Source: Actinomadura barringtoniae
GTDB taxonomy: Bacteria > Actinomycetota > Actinomycetes > Streptosporangiales > Streptosporangiaceae
DNA length: 64,000 bases
Direction: 5' to 3'
Assembly (NCBI RefSeq): GCF_017573505.1
Contig: NZ_JAGEOJ010000007.1
Coordinates: 407,102 to 471,101 of the forward strand
This document shows positions 51,236 to 58,456 of this stretch, one piece after another. The position numbers and the translations under genes are program-made. The notes under the pieces were generated by a model that saw nothing but the letters and a program-made list of their open reading frames with translations, was not told where the DNA came from and ran no database searches. Position 1 is the first letter of the stretch. Every line of letters starts with the position of its first letter.

Positions 51236-51712
51236 ATGCGGTATCGGACGCTCCTTTTCATGACGCCCGGCCTAGCCATGATCATGTCACTGGCGGCCTG
51301 CGGCTCCGAACAGGCCTCGAGCGGCTCCGGGAAAACCTCGCCGACCGCCTCGGGCACGACCTCCGTCTCCCCCGCCACGGGCGCGGGCGACGGCGACAAG
51401 ATCACCGTCAACGTCAAGGCCTCCGCACAGGCACCCGCCAAGACCTGGACCCTCTCCTGCGGTCCCGCCGGGGGCGATCATCCCAAGGCCGGCCAGGCCT
51501 GCGCCAGTCTCGCCAAGGTCAAGGAGCCGTTCAAGGCTCCACCGAAGGACCAGATGTGCACCAAGATCTACGGCGGCCCCGAGGTCGCCACGGTCAAGGG
51601 CACCTGGGCGGGCAAGCCGGTGGACGCCAAGTTCACCCGCACCGACGGCTGTGAGCTCAGCCGCTGGAACAAGCTGTCGCCGCTGTTCGGCGATGTCCCC
51701 AAGGTCCGCTGA
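51236..51712 (+). CDS. SSI-family (subtilisin inhibitor-like) lipoprotein
   Basis: A 158-residue protein. The signal peptide ends in the lipobox SLAAC, a Ser/Gly/Thr linker follows, and residues about 60-158 match Streptomyces subtilisin inhibitor: WTLSCGPAGGDHPKAGQACA, the reactive-site loop MCTKIYGGPE, then VKGTWAGKPVDAKFTRTDGC. The four Cys of SSI's two disulfides are present. The residue at P1 would be Lys, which points to trypsin-like proteases as targets. Classic SSI is freely secreted; this one would be membrane-anchored. The end of the gene is duplicated downstream. Confidence 0.88.
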   Translation: MRYRTLLFMTPGLAMIMSLAACGSEQASSGSGKTSPTASGTTSVSPATGAGDGDKITVNVKASAQAPAKTWTLSCGPAGGDHPKAGQACASLAKVKEPFKAPPKDQMCTKIYGGPEVATVKGTWAGKPVDAKFTRTDGCELSRWNKLSPLFGDVPKVR

Positions 51713-51890
51713 GTTGGATTCTTTCGCGGCCTCGAAGGCCTCGCCTGGCGGCTCGGCCTCCGAACCGCAAAAGCGGCGAGCGCGACACGGCTTCGCCGTC
51801 TTCGCCCGACGCTCGCTACGCTCGCGCCGGGCTCAGGTAACGCGCTCGCGTGCGGGCGAGGTATTTGATCACACCCCCAAGGTCCGCTGA
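51697..51890. repeat. 16-bp direct repeats flanking an inserted segment
   Basis: CCCCAAGGTCCGCTGA occurs at 51697-51712 (last codons and stop of the SSI gene) and again, identical, at 51875-51890. The 162 bp between them contains the interspersed repeat described at 51721. The geometry resembles an insertion with duplicated target or a segmental duplication that preserved the gene's end. Confidence 0.85.
51721..51853 (+). repeat. Interspersed hairpin-rich repeat, copy 1
   Basis: It shares several blocks with the copy at 61323-61512: TTTCGCGGCCTCG, GCCTGGCGGCTCGG, AAGCGGCGAGCGCGACA and the right-hand box GCTCAGGTAACGCGCTCGCG (23 bp identical in both). The left part folds as a long imperfect hairpin. 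A second hairpin, ACGGC-TTCG-CCGT, follows; the other copy has a different but equally paired hairpin at this place. It lies immediately after the SSI stop codon. Confidence 0.85.
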
Positions 51891-51922
51891 CGAATCCTCC
51901 CCGCTCGGATTTCGTCGGCGAC

Positions 51923-51957
51923 AAAGGGCCCCGGTCGGCGCGCGACCGGGGCCCTTT
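51923..51957. terminator. Bidirectional hairpin terminator
   Basis: A perfect 15-bp stem, AAAGGGCCCCGGTCG (51923-51937) with 51943-51957, separates the SSI region from the convergent SDR gene. Confidence 0.9.
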
Positions 51958-51990
51958 GGTGTGTCCTGGGGCTAGAGATGTGTCCGGAGG

Positions 51991-52770
51991 CTAGAGATCG
52001 GCGCCGCCGGTGGCGTCGATGATCGTGCCGGTGATGAACGAGGCGGCGTCGGAGGCGAGGAAGGTCACGGCGCCGGAGATGTCGTGGGGCACGCCCACGC
52101 GGGCGACGGCGGCCCGGGAGGCGGCGTAGGCCTGGCCCTCGGGGTTGCCGCGCAGCCAATCGGCGTTCACGTCGGTGTCGATGAAGCCAGGGGCGACGTT
52201 GTTGACGGTGATCCCGCGCGGGCCGACGTGCTTGGCCAGGGCGAGGGTGAACGTGTCGACCGCGCCCTTGGTCATGGCGTACGAGATGCCCTCGGGGAAG
52301 GCGATCCGGGTGACACCCGAGGTGACGTTGATGATGCGGCCGCCGTCGGGCATCCGGGTGAGGGCCTCCCGGGTGATGAAGAACAGCGCTCGCGTGTTGA
52401 CGGCGAAGACCTGGTCGTAGAGGTCCGGTGTGACCTCCTCGATGGTGGCCTTGGCTCCGATGCCCGCGTTGTTGACCAGGATGTCGAGAGGCGGCTCCGC
52501 GCCCAGCTCGCGCAGTCCCGCGTCGAACGCCGTGAACAGGGATTCGACGTCGCCGTCGGTGCCGAGCTCGGCCTTGACGGCGAAGGCGCGCCCGCCCGCC
52601 TCGGTGATGGCCGCCACGACCTCCTTGGCGGCCACCTCGTCCCGCGCGTAGTTGACCGCGACGAGGGCGCCGTCGGCGGCGAGCCGTTCGGCGACCGCCC
52701 GCCCGATGCCCCGGCTCGCGCCCGTCACCAGCGCCGTCTTGCCCCGCAGATCCGTCGACTCGCCGCTCAT
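51991..52770 (-). CDS. SDR-family oxidoreductase (FabG-like)
   Basis: A 259-residue classical short-chain dehydrogenase. NAD(P) site TALVTGASRGIGRAVAERLA, structural NNAG (ILVNNAGIGAKA), catalytic Ser in NVTSGVTR and YxxxK as YAMTK, then VNNVAPGFIDTDV. The substrate is unknown. GGAG precedes the ATG at 52770. Two copies of an operator-like site stand upstream, but no regulator gene is adjacent. A 19-bp imperfect tandem repeat (51961-51998) covers the stop codon. Confidence 0.93.
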   Translation of the reverse strand: MSGESTDLRGKTALVTGASRGIGRAVAERLAADGALVAVNYARDEVAAKEVVAAITEAGGRAFAVKAELGTDGDVESLFTAFDAGLRELGAEPPLDILVNNAGIGAKATIEEVTPDLYDQVFAVNTRALFFITREALTRMPDGGRIINVTSGVTRIAFPEGISYAMTKGAVDTFTLALAKHVGPRGITVNNVAPGFIDTDVNADWLRGNPEGQAYAASRAAVARVGVPHDISGAVTFLASDAASFITGTIIDATGGADL

Positions 52771-52786
52771 CTCATCGCTCCAAATA

Positions 52787-52839
52787 TGTAGTGGTCGATA
52801 CAGATGTGACGGTAGCAGTTATTTGTAGTGGTCGCTACA
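52787..52839. promoter_or_regulatory. Two operator copies upstream of the SDR gene
   Basis: TGTAGTGGTCGATACA (52787-52802) and TGTAGTGGTCGCTACA (52824-52839) are 16-bp sites with TGTAG...CTACA symmetry, 37 bp apart. The pattern is typical of TetR-family repressors controlling an SDR gene. The regulator is not in this window. Confidence 0.75.
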
Positions 52840-52862
52840 TATCGTTCGGGCGGCTCAGCAGC

Positions 52863-53615
52863 TCAGGCAGTGAGGGTGAAGGGCGCCGTCCGGACCGTTC
52901 CGGCGTGCTTGAAGTCGAGGAACAGCCGGTAGATGCCGGGCCCGGGAACGGCCGCGTGGAAGGTGATGTCGGGGCCGGGCGCGGTCACGCCGTCGCCGGG
53001 CTCGCCGTTCGGGTGAACGTGGACATAGGCGAGGTCACCCGCCCGCAGGACGACGAGGTGGCCGTACGCCGCGAGGTAGGGCTGCAGGTCGGTGACCGGC
53101 GCGCCGTCCTTGTGAACGGTGAGCGTGAGCAGGCCACCGAGCTCGCCGTCCAGCGTCACCTCGTAGCCGCCGTCCAGGACCGCTGTACGAGTGGTCGCGG
53201 GCGCCGGCTGCGGGTCGTACGCCCCGGCCACCGCCAGGTCGGCGCCGAGCGTGATCGTACGGCCGAGGTCGCGCGGCGAGATGTCGGTGAAGACGCGGTA
53301 GGCGCCCGCCTCGGGCAGGTTCAGCCGGACCGACCAGGTCCCGTCGGCCGCGCGCTCGGGGTGAACGTGCCAGAAGCCGGTCAGCTCCCGCTGGACGACG
53401 ATCAGGTGCAGTTCCTTGTCGTGGATGGGGCTGAACGCGGTGACCGGGCGGCCGTCCGGCCCGAGGATCCGGAAGCGGAAGTCGAGCTCGCCGGGGCGGA
53501 CGATCGCGTCGGCCAGGTCGAGCGTGTAGCCGTCCTGAGTGATCTGAAGCCCGCCGGGAACCGAGCCGTGAGCCGCGTCGTGGACTGCGTGGTGCGCGTG
53601 CGCTGTGGTGTTCAT
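52863..53615 (-). CDS. His-rich copper-regulon protein, cytosolic paralogue
   Basis: A 250-residue protein without a signal peptide. It is homologous end to end with the exported protein at 56964: VPGGLQITQDGYTLDLADAI, HDKELHLIVVQRELTGFWHV, AYGHLVVLRAGDLAYVHVHP. Conserved His clusters (HAHHAVHDAAH at the N terminus, HVHP twice) suggest metal binding. A CsoR-type operator 13 bp upstream of the ATG puts it in the copper regulon. Two beta-sandwich-like halves are likely. No named function. Confidence 0.83.
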   Translation of the reverse strand: MNTTAHAHHAVHDAAHGSVPGGLQITQDGYTLDLADAIVRPGELDFRFRILGPDGRPVTAFSPIHDKELHLIVVQRELTGFWHVHPERAADGTWSVRLNLPEAGAYRVFTDISPRDLGRTITLGADLAVAGAYDPQPAPATTRTAVLDGGYEVTLDGELGGLLTLTVHKDGAPVTDLQPYLAAYGHLVVLRAGDLAYVHVHPNGEPGDGVTAPGPDITFHAAVPGPGIYRLFLDFKHAGTVRTAPFTLTA

Positions 53616-53627
53616 GATGCAGAACTT

Positions 53628-53644
53628 ATACCCTTAGGGGGTAT
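53628..53644. promoter_or_regulatory. CsoR-type copper operator
   Basis: ATACCCTTAGGGGGTAT matches the G-tract palindrome bound by CsoR (consensus around TACCCCCTAGGGGGTA). It is directly upstream of the 52863 gene and could also affect the divergent 53740 gene. Confidence 0.85.
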
Positions 53645-53739
53645 CTGAACAGCCCGAACGTGTGTGATCTGGGCCATCCGGGAGGACCATTACCAACGGT
53701 CGAGATTCCATTACACAGCGTGAGGATAAGTTTCTCTGT

Positions 53740-54090
53740 GTGACCAGGACGGCGGCGCGAGCACTCGGGCTCGCACTGATCATCTTCATGTCCGGGCTCG
53801 TCGGGCTTCCGGCGAGCGCCGAGCCGTCCTGCCTCGTCTCGACCACCTCGATCGCCGCGTCATCGTCCGGCGTCGAGGAACGCCAGCAGGAGGACCGCTA
53901 CGCCGAGTCCGCCGCCTGCCCGCGTTCAGTCATACGGGCGTTCCGAGGCTCCATCGGCCTCCTCACCAAGGCCGCGCGGCCCATCGCGGTGTCCGCGGCG
54001 GCGCTCGTCGAGGCCTTCAGGCGCGCCGGCCACGGCGGCCGTTCGCCGGGCGCCCAGCTCCTCGTCACATTGAGCGTCTCGCGTACCTGA
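53740..54090 (+). CDS. Small secreted protein of unknown function
   Basis: A 116-residue protein with a clear signal peptide (AARALGLALIIFMSGLVGLP, cleavage after ASA). The mature part has two Cys (PSCLVS, SAACPRS) and a basic amphipathic C-terminal half. No family is recognised. The start is GTG 53740. The spacing from the copper operator (about 95 bp) and the flanking copper genes make a role in metal stress possible, but nothing in the sequence proves it. Confidence 0.6.
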   Translation: MTRTAARALGLALIIFMSGLVGLPASAEPSCLVSTTSIAASSSGVEERQQEDRYAESAACPRSVIRAFRGSIGLLTKAARPIAVSAAALVEAFRRAGHGGRSPGAQLLVTLSVSRT

Positions 54091-54159
54091 GCGATCCCCG
54101 CGCGGTCTCTCCGCGCTTTCGCGTACTTGCCGACCTCATCGCAGGAGCGGGGATTCTTC

Positions 54160-54405
54160 ATGCGTACAAGAGAGATACACGTGCTGGCCGAGACCTGGCG
54201 CTTCTACTGCCTGGACTGCCTGATGCCATACCAGGCGCTGTACGAGGCGAGGCACGCCGACGACGGGCACGGCGGCGACGCGGTCGCCTGGCGCCGCGAC
54301 GGCATCGCGAGCCAGCCGCCGTGGACCGAGCCGACCTGCCCGGAGTGCCTGGGCCTGCACGTGAAGGTGCTCCCGGCCGGTTCGTTCGTGCCGCAGCAGC
54401 GCTGA
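54160..54405 (+). CDS. Small zinc-ribbon protein
   Basis: An 81-residue protein with two CxxC knuckles, YCLDCLMPYQ and TCPECLGLHV, about 45 residues apart, which would form a zinc ribbon. The middle part is acidic/His-containing (EARHADDGHGGDAVAWRRDG). The ATG at 54160 follows CAGGAG. It sits between copper-regulon genes and ends in a strong terminator shared with copA. It may bind Zn or Cu; function unknown. Confidence 0.75.
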   Translation: MRTREIHVLAETWRFYCLDCLMPYQALYEARHADDGHGGDAVAWRRDGIASQPPWTEPTCPECLGLHVKVLPAGSFVPQQR

Positions 54406-54446
54406 CGCCGAGCACGCACGGCGGCGCCGGGACGCGAGCAAACGCG

Positions 54447-54483
54447 CTGAGGGCCGCCACCCGCGGGGGGTGGCGGCCCTCAG
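54447..54483. terminator. Bidirectional hairpin terminator
   Basis: A perfect 16-bp stem (54447-54462 with 54468-54483) between the zinc-ribbon gene and copA, which are convergent. Confidence 0.9.
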
Positions 54484-54517
54484 CCATGCCGTACAGCGGC
54501 CGACCGTCGGGCCGCCG

Positions 54518-56920
54518 CTAGGCCGTCGGGCGGCCGGGCGGCCGGGCGGTCAGGCGGCCGGGACGGCCGGGACTGCGGGGCGGCCAGGTGGCCGGGACTG
54601 CGGGGCGCTTGGCCGGCTCCTGCGGCGTGACGGTCGGGTCCACGTCGCCGTTCAGCGCCTTGAAGCGGCGCAGCCGCAGGCTGTTGCTCACCACGAAGAC
54701 CGAGGAGAACGCCATCGCGCCACCGGCGATCATCGGGTTGAGCAGACCCGCCGCTGCCAGCGGCAGGGCGGCCACGTTGTAGGCGAAGGCCCAGAACAGG
54801 TTGCCCTTGATCGTGCGGAGCGTGCGGCGCGAGAGCCGGATGGCGTCGGCCGCGGCCCGCAGGTCGCCGCGCACCAGGGTGAGGTCGGAGGCCTCGATGG
54901 CCGCGTCCGTTCCGGTGCCCATCGCCAGCCCGAGGTCGGCCTGGGCGAGCGCGGCGGCGTCGTTGACCCCGTCGCCGACCATCGCGACCGTGCGCCCCTC
55001 GGACTGCAGGCGCTTGACCACCGCCACCTTGTCCTGCGGCAGGACCTCGGCGATGACCTCCTCGATCCCGACCGAGTCGGCGACCGTACGGGCGACGGCC
55101 TCGTTGTCGCCGGTGAGCAGGACCGGGCGCAGGCCGAGGGCCTTCAGCTGCTCGATCGCCTCGGCGGAGGTCGGCTTGACCTGGTCCGCGACGGTGATCA
55201 CGGCGCGCGCCGAGCCGTCCCAGCCGACCGCGACCGCGGTGTGGCCGAGCGCCTGGGCCGCGCTCATCGCGCGTTCCAGCTCGGGCGTGAGGTGCTGCGA
55301 CCATTCGGCCAGGAGCTGCGGGCGGCCGACCAGTACGGCGTGGCCGTCCACGATGCCCTGGACGCCCAGGCCCTCGATGTTGGCGAAGTCCTCGACCGAG
55401 CCGAGGTCGGCGACGGGCACTCCGGCGCGTTCGGCGGCGCCGCGGGCGATGGCCTGCGCGATCGGGTGCTCGGAGGCGTTCTCCAGCGCGCCCGCCAGCC
55501 GCAGGACCTCGGTCTCGTCCGCGCCGGGGGCGGTGACGACGTCGACCAGGGCCATCTTGCCGGTGGTGACGGTGCCGGTCTTGTCCAAGACGACGGTGTC
55601 GATCGCCCGCGTGGACTCCAGCACCTCGGGGCCCTTGATCAGGATGCCGAGCTGCGCGCCGCGGCCGGTGCCGACCATGAGGGCGGTCGGGGTGGCCAGG
55701 CCCAGGGCGCACGGGCAGGCGATGATCAGCACGGCCACGGTGGCGGTGAAGGCCGCGGCGATCCCGCCGCCGGTACCGATCCAGAAGCCGAGGGTGGCGA
55801 CCGCGAGCGCGATCACGATCGGGACGAAGACGCCGGCGATCTGGTCGGCGAGGCGCTGCACGCGGGCCTTGCCGGTCTGCGCCTCCTCGACGAGCCGCGC
55901 CATCTGGGCGAGCTGGGTGTCCGAGCCGACCCGGGTGGCCCTGACCAGCAGCCGGCCGCCCGCGTTCACGGTCGCGCCGACCACGGCGTCGCCGGACCCG
56001 ACCTCGACCGGAACCGACTCGCCGGTCAGCATCGAGGCGTCGACCGCCGAGGAGCCCTCCTCGACCACACCGTCGGTGGCGATCTTCTCGCCGGGGCGGA
56101 CGACGAACAGGTCGCCCGTCTGCAGCAGGTCGGTCGCGATCCGCTCCTCGCGCCCGTTCCGTACGACCGAGACCTCCTTGGCGCCCAGCTCCAGCAGCGC
56201 CCGGAGCGCGGAGCCCGCGCGGCGCTTGGAGCGCGCCTCGAAGTAGCGCCCGGCGAGGATGAACGCGATCACGCCGGCGGCGACCTCGAAGTAGATGTTC
56301 CCCGAGCCGTCCGAGCGCTCGATCGTGAGCTCGAAGCCGTGCCGCATGCCGTTCTCGCCGGCCGTGCCGAAGAACAGCGCCCACAGCGACCAGCCGAACG
56401 CGGCCAGCGTGCCGAGCGAGACCAGGGTGTCCATGGTCGCGGCGCCGTGCCGCAGGTTGGTCCAGGCGGCCTTGTGGAACGGCCAGCCCGCGTACGTCAC
56501 GACGGGCGCGGCCAGGGTCAGCGACAGCCACTGCCAGTTGTCGAACTGCAGCCTCGGGACCATGGCCATGGCGATCACGGGGATCGCCAGGACGACCGCG
56601 GTCGTGAGGCGCTGGCGCAGCGGCGTCAGGCCGTCGTCCTCGTCGCGGTCGCCCACCTCGGAGTCGCCGGTGGACGTGGACCTGGGCGGCGGGGGGAGCT
56701 CGGCGGTGTAGCCGGCCTTCTCGACAGAGGCGATCAGTTCCTCCGGGGATACCCCTTCGGGGAACTCGACCTTGGCCTTCTCGGTCGCGTAGTTGACCGT
56801 CGCGGTCACGCCTTCGATCTTGTTGAGCTTCTTCTCGATGCGGGCCGCGCACGAGGCGCAGGTCATTCCGCCGATCGCCAGCTCGATCTGCGAGCCGCTG
56901 GACGCGGTCCCGGAAGTCAT
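54518..56920 (-). CDS. copA: Copper-exporting P1B-type ATPase CopA
   Basis: An 800-residue P1B ATPase pumping Cu(I) out of the cytoplasm. One N-terminal HMA domain has MTCASC, followed by eight membrane helices. The metal site is CPC in LIIACPCALGLATPTAL. The phosphorylation motif is VVLDKTGTVTTGK, the SEHPIA motif (ENASEHPIAQAIARG) is present, and the hinge is MVGDGVNDAAALAQADLG. The last 35 residues (SPGRPGRLTARPPGRP) come from a GC-rich repetitive tract at 54518-54600 and are unusual. GGAGGAGGAG precedes the ATG. It is last in the order copZ, His-rich protein, copA. Confidence 0.96.
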   Translation of the reverse strand: MTSGTASSGSQIELAIGGMTCASCAARIEKKLNKIEGVTATVNYATEKAKVEFPEGVSPEELIASVEKAGYTAELPPPPRSTSTGDSEVGDRDEDDGLTPLRQRLTTAVVLAIPVIAMAMVPRLQFDNWQWLSLTLAAPVVTYAGWPFHKAAWTNLRHGAATMDTLVSLGTLAAFGWSLWALFFGTAGENGMRHGFELTIERSDGSGNIYFEVAAGVIAFILAGRYFEARSKRRAGSALRALLELGAKEVSVVRNGREERIATDLLQTGDLFVVRPGEKIATDGVVEEGSSAVDASMLTGESVPVEVGSGDAVVGATVNAGGRLLVRATRVGSDTQLAQMARLVEEAQTGKARVQRLADQIAGVFVPIVIALAVATLGFWIGTGGGIAAAFTATVAVLIIACPCALGLATPTALMVGTGRGAQLGILIKGPEVLESTRAIDTVVLDKTGTVTTGKMALVDVVTAPGADETEVLRLAGALENASEHPIAQAIARGAAERAGVPVADLGSVEDFANIEGLGVQGIVDGHAVLVGRPQLLAEWSQHLTPELERAMSAAQALGHTAVAVGWDGSARAVITVADQVKPTSAEAIEQLKALGLRPVLLTGDNEAVARTVADSVGIEEVIAEVLPQDKVAVVKRLQSEGRTVAMVGDGVNDAAALAQADLGLAMGTGTDAAIEASDLTLVRGDLRAAADAIRLSRRTLRTIKGNLFWAFAYNVAALPLAAAGLLNPMIAGGAMAFSSVFVVSNSLRLRRFKALNGDVDPTVTPQEPAKRPAVPATWPPRSPGRPGRLTARPPGRPTA

Positions 56921-56963
56921 CGCTCTCCTCCTCCGTGAAGGTCGTGTGGTCTGCGGTCGATGC

Positions 56964-57935
56964 TCAGTGAGTGTGGCCGTCGGAGCCGTGCCCGCCGCCG
57001 GTCTCGTCCTGCGGCTGCTGCGGCTGCTGTGGCGGCGTCCCGGTCGCGTTCCCCGCGAGCGCGGTGAACTCGGCGGTGCGGACCTTGCCCGCGTGCTGGA
57101 AGTCCAGGTAGAGACGGTACGCGCCGGAACTCGGCACCTCGGCGTAGAACGTGATGTCGGGGCCGGGCTTGGTCTTGCCGTCGCCGGGCTCGCCGTCCGG
57201 GTGAACGTGCAGGTAGGCGAGGTCGCCGCTGCGGAGCGCGACCAGGTGCCCGTACGCCTCCAGGTAGGGCTGCAGGTCGGTGACCGGCCGGCCGTCCTTG
57301 CTCACCGAGAGCGTGAGCTTGCTGGACCGGCCCGGTACGAGGGTGCCGTTCAGCTTGACCTCGTAGCCGTCGACCTTGGCGACCTGCTCGGCCCTGGGCA
57401 GCGCCGCCGGCTCGTAGTCGCCGGTCGCGACGACGTCCGCGCCGAGCGTGAGCTGCTTCTCGGCGCCCTTGGGCTGGATGTCGGTGAAGAAGCGGTAGGC
57501 GCCCGGCTTGGGCAGGACGACCGCCGCGGCCCACACGCCGCCGCCGACCTCGCTCGGGTGCAGGTGCTGGAAGCCGGACAGGTCGCGCCGGGCGATGATC
57601 AGGTGGAGCTTCTTGCCGTGGAGCGGCGTGTAGCCGGTGACGGGCTTGCCGTCGGGGCCGTTCACGGTGAAGCGGAAGTCGGTCAGGTTTCCCGGCTTGA
57701 ACGTGGTCGTGCGCGGAGCGAGCGTGTAGCCGTCCTGGGAGATCTGGAGCCCGCCGGGAACGACGGCCGTGCCGGACGCCGTGGAGGCCTCGTGCTCCAT
57801 CCCGTTCATCCCGCCGTGGCTCTCGGTCTGCGCGGTGGCGCCGACGGGGCCGACGATGGTGCCGGCCCCGAGGGCGCCGCCGAAGACCGCGGCCAGGCCC
57901 AGGACGAACGCTCCCAGCTTGGTCGCGTTGTTCAT
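56964..57935 (-). CDS. Exported His-rich copper-regulon protein
   Basis: A 323-residue protein with a signal peptide or N-terminal anchor (LGAFVLGLAAVFGGALGAGT). A Met/His-rich stretch follows (ESHGGMNGMEHEAST), then two related domains: TPLHGKKLHLIIARRDLSGF, QHLHPSEVGG, AYGHLVALRSGDLAYLHVHP. The tail ends GGGHGSDGHTH. Met/His clusters suit Cu(I)/Cu(II) binding outside the membrane. It overlaps the copZ stop (TGATG) and lies 43 bp before copA. Paralogue of 52863. No characterised homologue is recognised. Confidence 0.85.
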   Translation of the reverse strand: MNNATKLGAFVLGLAAVFGGALGAGTIVGPVGATAQTESHGGMNGMEHEASTASGTAVVPGGLQISQDGYTLAPRTTTFKPGNLTDFRFTVNGPDGKPVTGYTPLHGKKLHLIIARRDLSGFQHLHPSEVGGGVWAAAVVLPKPGAYRFFTDIQPKGAEKQLTLGADVVATGDYEPAALPRAEQVAKVDGYEVKLNGTLVPGRSSKLTLSVSKDGRPVTDLQPYLEAYGHLVALRSGDLAYLHVHPDGEPGDGKTKPGPDITFYAEVPSSGAYRLYLDFQHAGKVRTAEFTALAGNATGTPPQQPQQPQDETGGGHGSDGHTH

Positions 57936-58147
57936 CAGGAATGCGCCGCCAACTCGTATCCGGCCTCGTCGACGGCGTCCTTGATCAGGGCCTCGTCCAC
58001 GGGGTTCTGGCTGGTCACCGTCAGGCGACCGGACTCCAGGTCGACGTCCACGCCGGTGACCCCGGCGACCTGCCCGACCTCTTCCTTGACCGAGCCGACG
58101 CAGTGGCCGCAGGTCATTCCCTTGACGGTGTAGGTGGTGGTGCTCAT
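57935..58147 (-). CDS. copZ: Copper chaperone CopZ
   Basis: A 70-residue HMA-domain protein with the Cu(I) site GMTCGHCVGSV. It would carry copper in the cytoplasm to CopA. It is the first gene of the copper operon, with GGGGAG before the ATG, and lies 31 bp downstream of the nearer CsoR-type operator. Confidence 0.96.
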   Translation of the reverse strand: MSTTTYTVKGMTCGHCVGSVKEEVGQVAGVTGVDVDLESGRLTVTSQNPVDEALIKDAVDEAGYELAAHS

Positions 58148-58178
58148 CGCGGCAGCTCCCCTGTCATCTCCGGATCAG

Positions 58179-58250
58179 TTACCCCTAGGGGGTATCTCGT
58201 GAACCTCACTGTGACATAACGTCCCGATGTCCGCAACCCCTAGGGGGTAT
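58179..58250. promoter_or_regulatory. Two CsoR-type operators upstream of copZ
   Basis: TTACCCCTAGGGGGTAT (58179-58195) and AACCCCTAGGGGGTAT (58235-58250) share the ACCCCTAGGGGGTAT core, 56 bp apart. Together with the site at 53628 they define a copper regulon within the window. CsoR itself is not encoded here. Confidence 0.9.
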
Positions 58251-58313
58251 GGGTTATCGCGAGACGATCGTCACACCGGCGATCGGCGCCGCCGCGGGCG
58301 CCCGGCCCGAAAG

Positions 58314-58433
58314 TTATCCACACGGCCACAGCTCGGTGATTTGCCCGCATCTGTCGAGTTATCTGCCATGGAATCCCCGTCAGTACGAGTTTCACACGCC
58401 CTTGTCCACAGGTATCCACAGGCCTGTGGACAT
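58314..58433. promoter_or_regulatory. Cluster of four DnaA-box-like 9-mers
   Basis: TTATCCACA (58314-58322), TTGTCCACA (58402-58410), GTATCCACA (58412-58420) and, reversed, ATGTCCACA (58425-58433). The first equals the E. coli consensus and the second the Streptomyces-preferred box. The last two form the palindrome CCACAGGCCTGTGG (58416-58429). The cluster ends 23 bp before the Fpg/Nei start codon, in a 309-bp gap that otherwise holds only the copper promoter. There is no dnaA or dnaN nearby, so it is not oriC. Confidence 0.7.
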
Positions 58434-58456
58434 GATTCGTCACGGATACTGGAGTC

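Noticed and set aside
58314..58433. DnaA boxes as chromosomal oriC
   Set aside because: There is no dnaA, dnaN, recF or AT-rich unwinding element; only four boxes.
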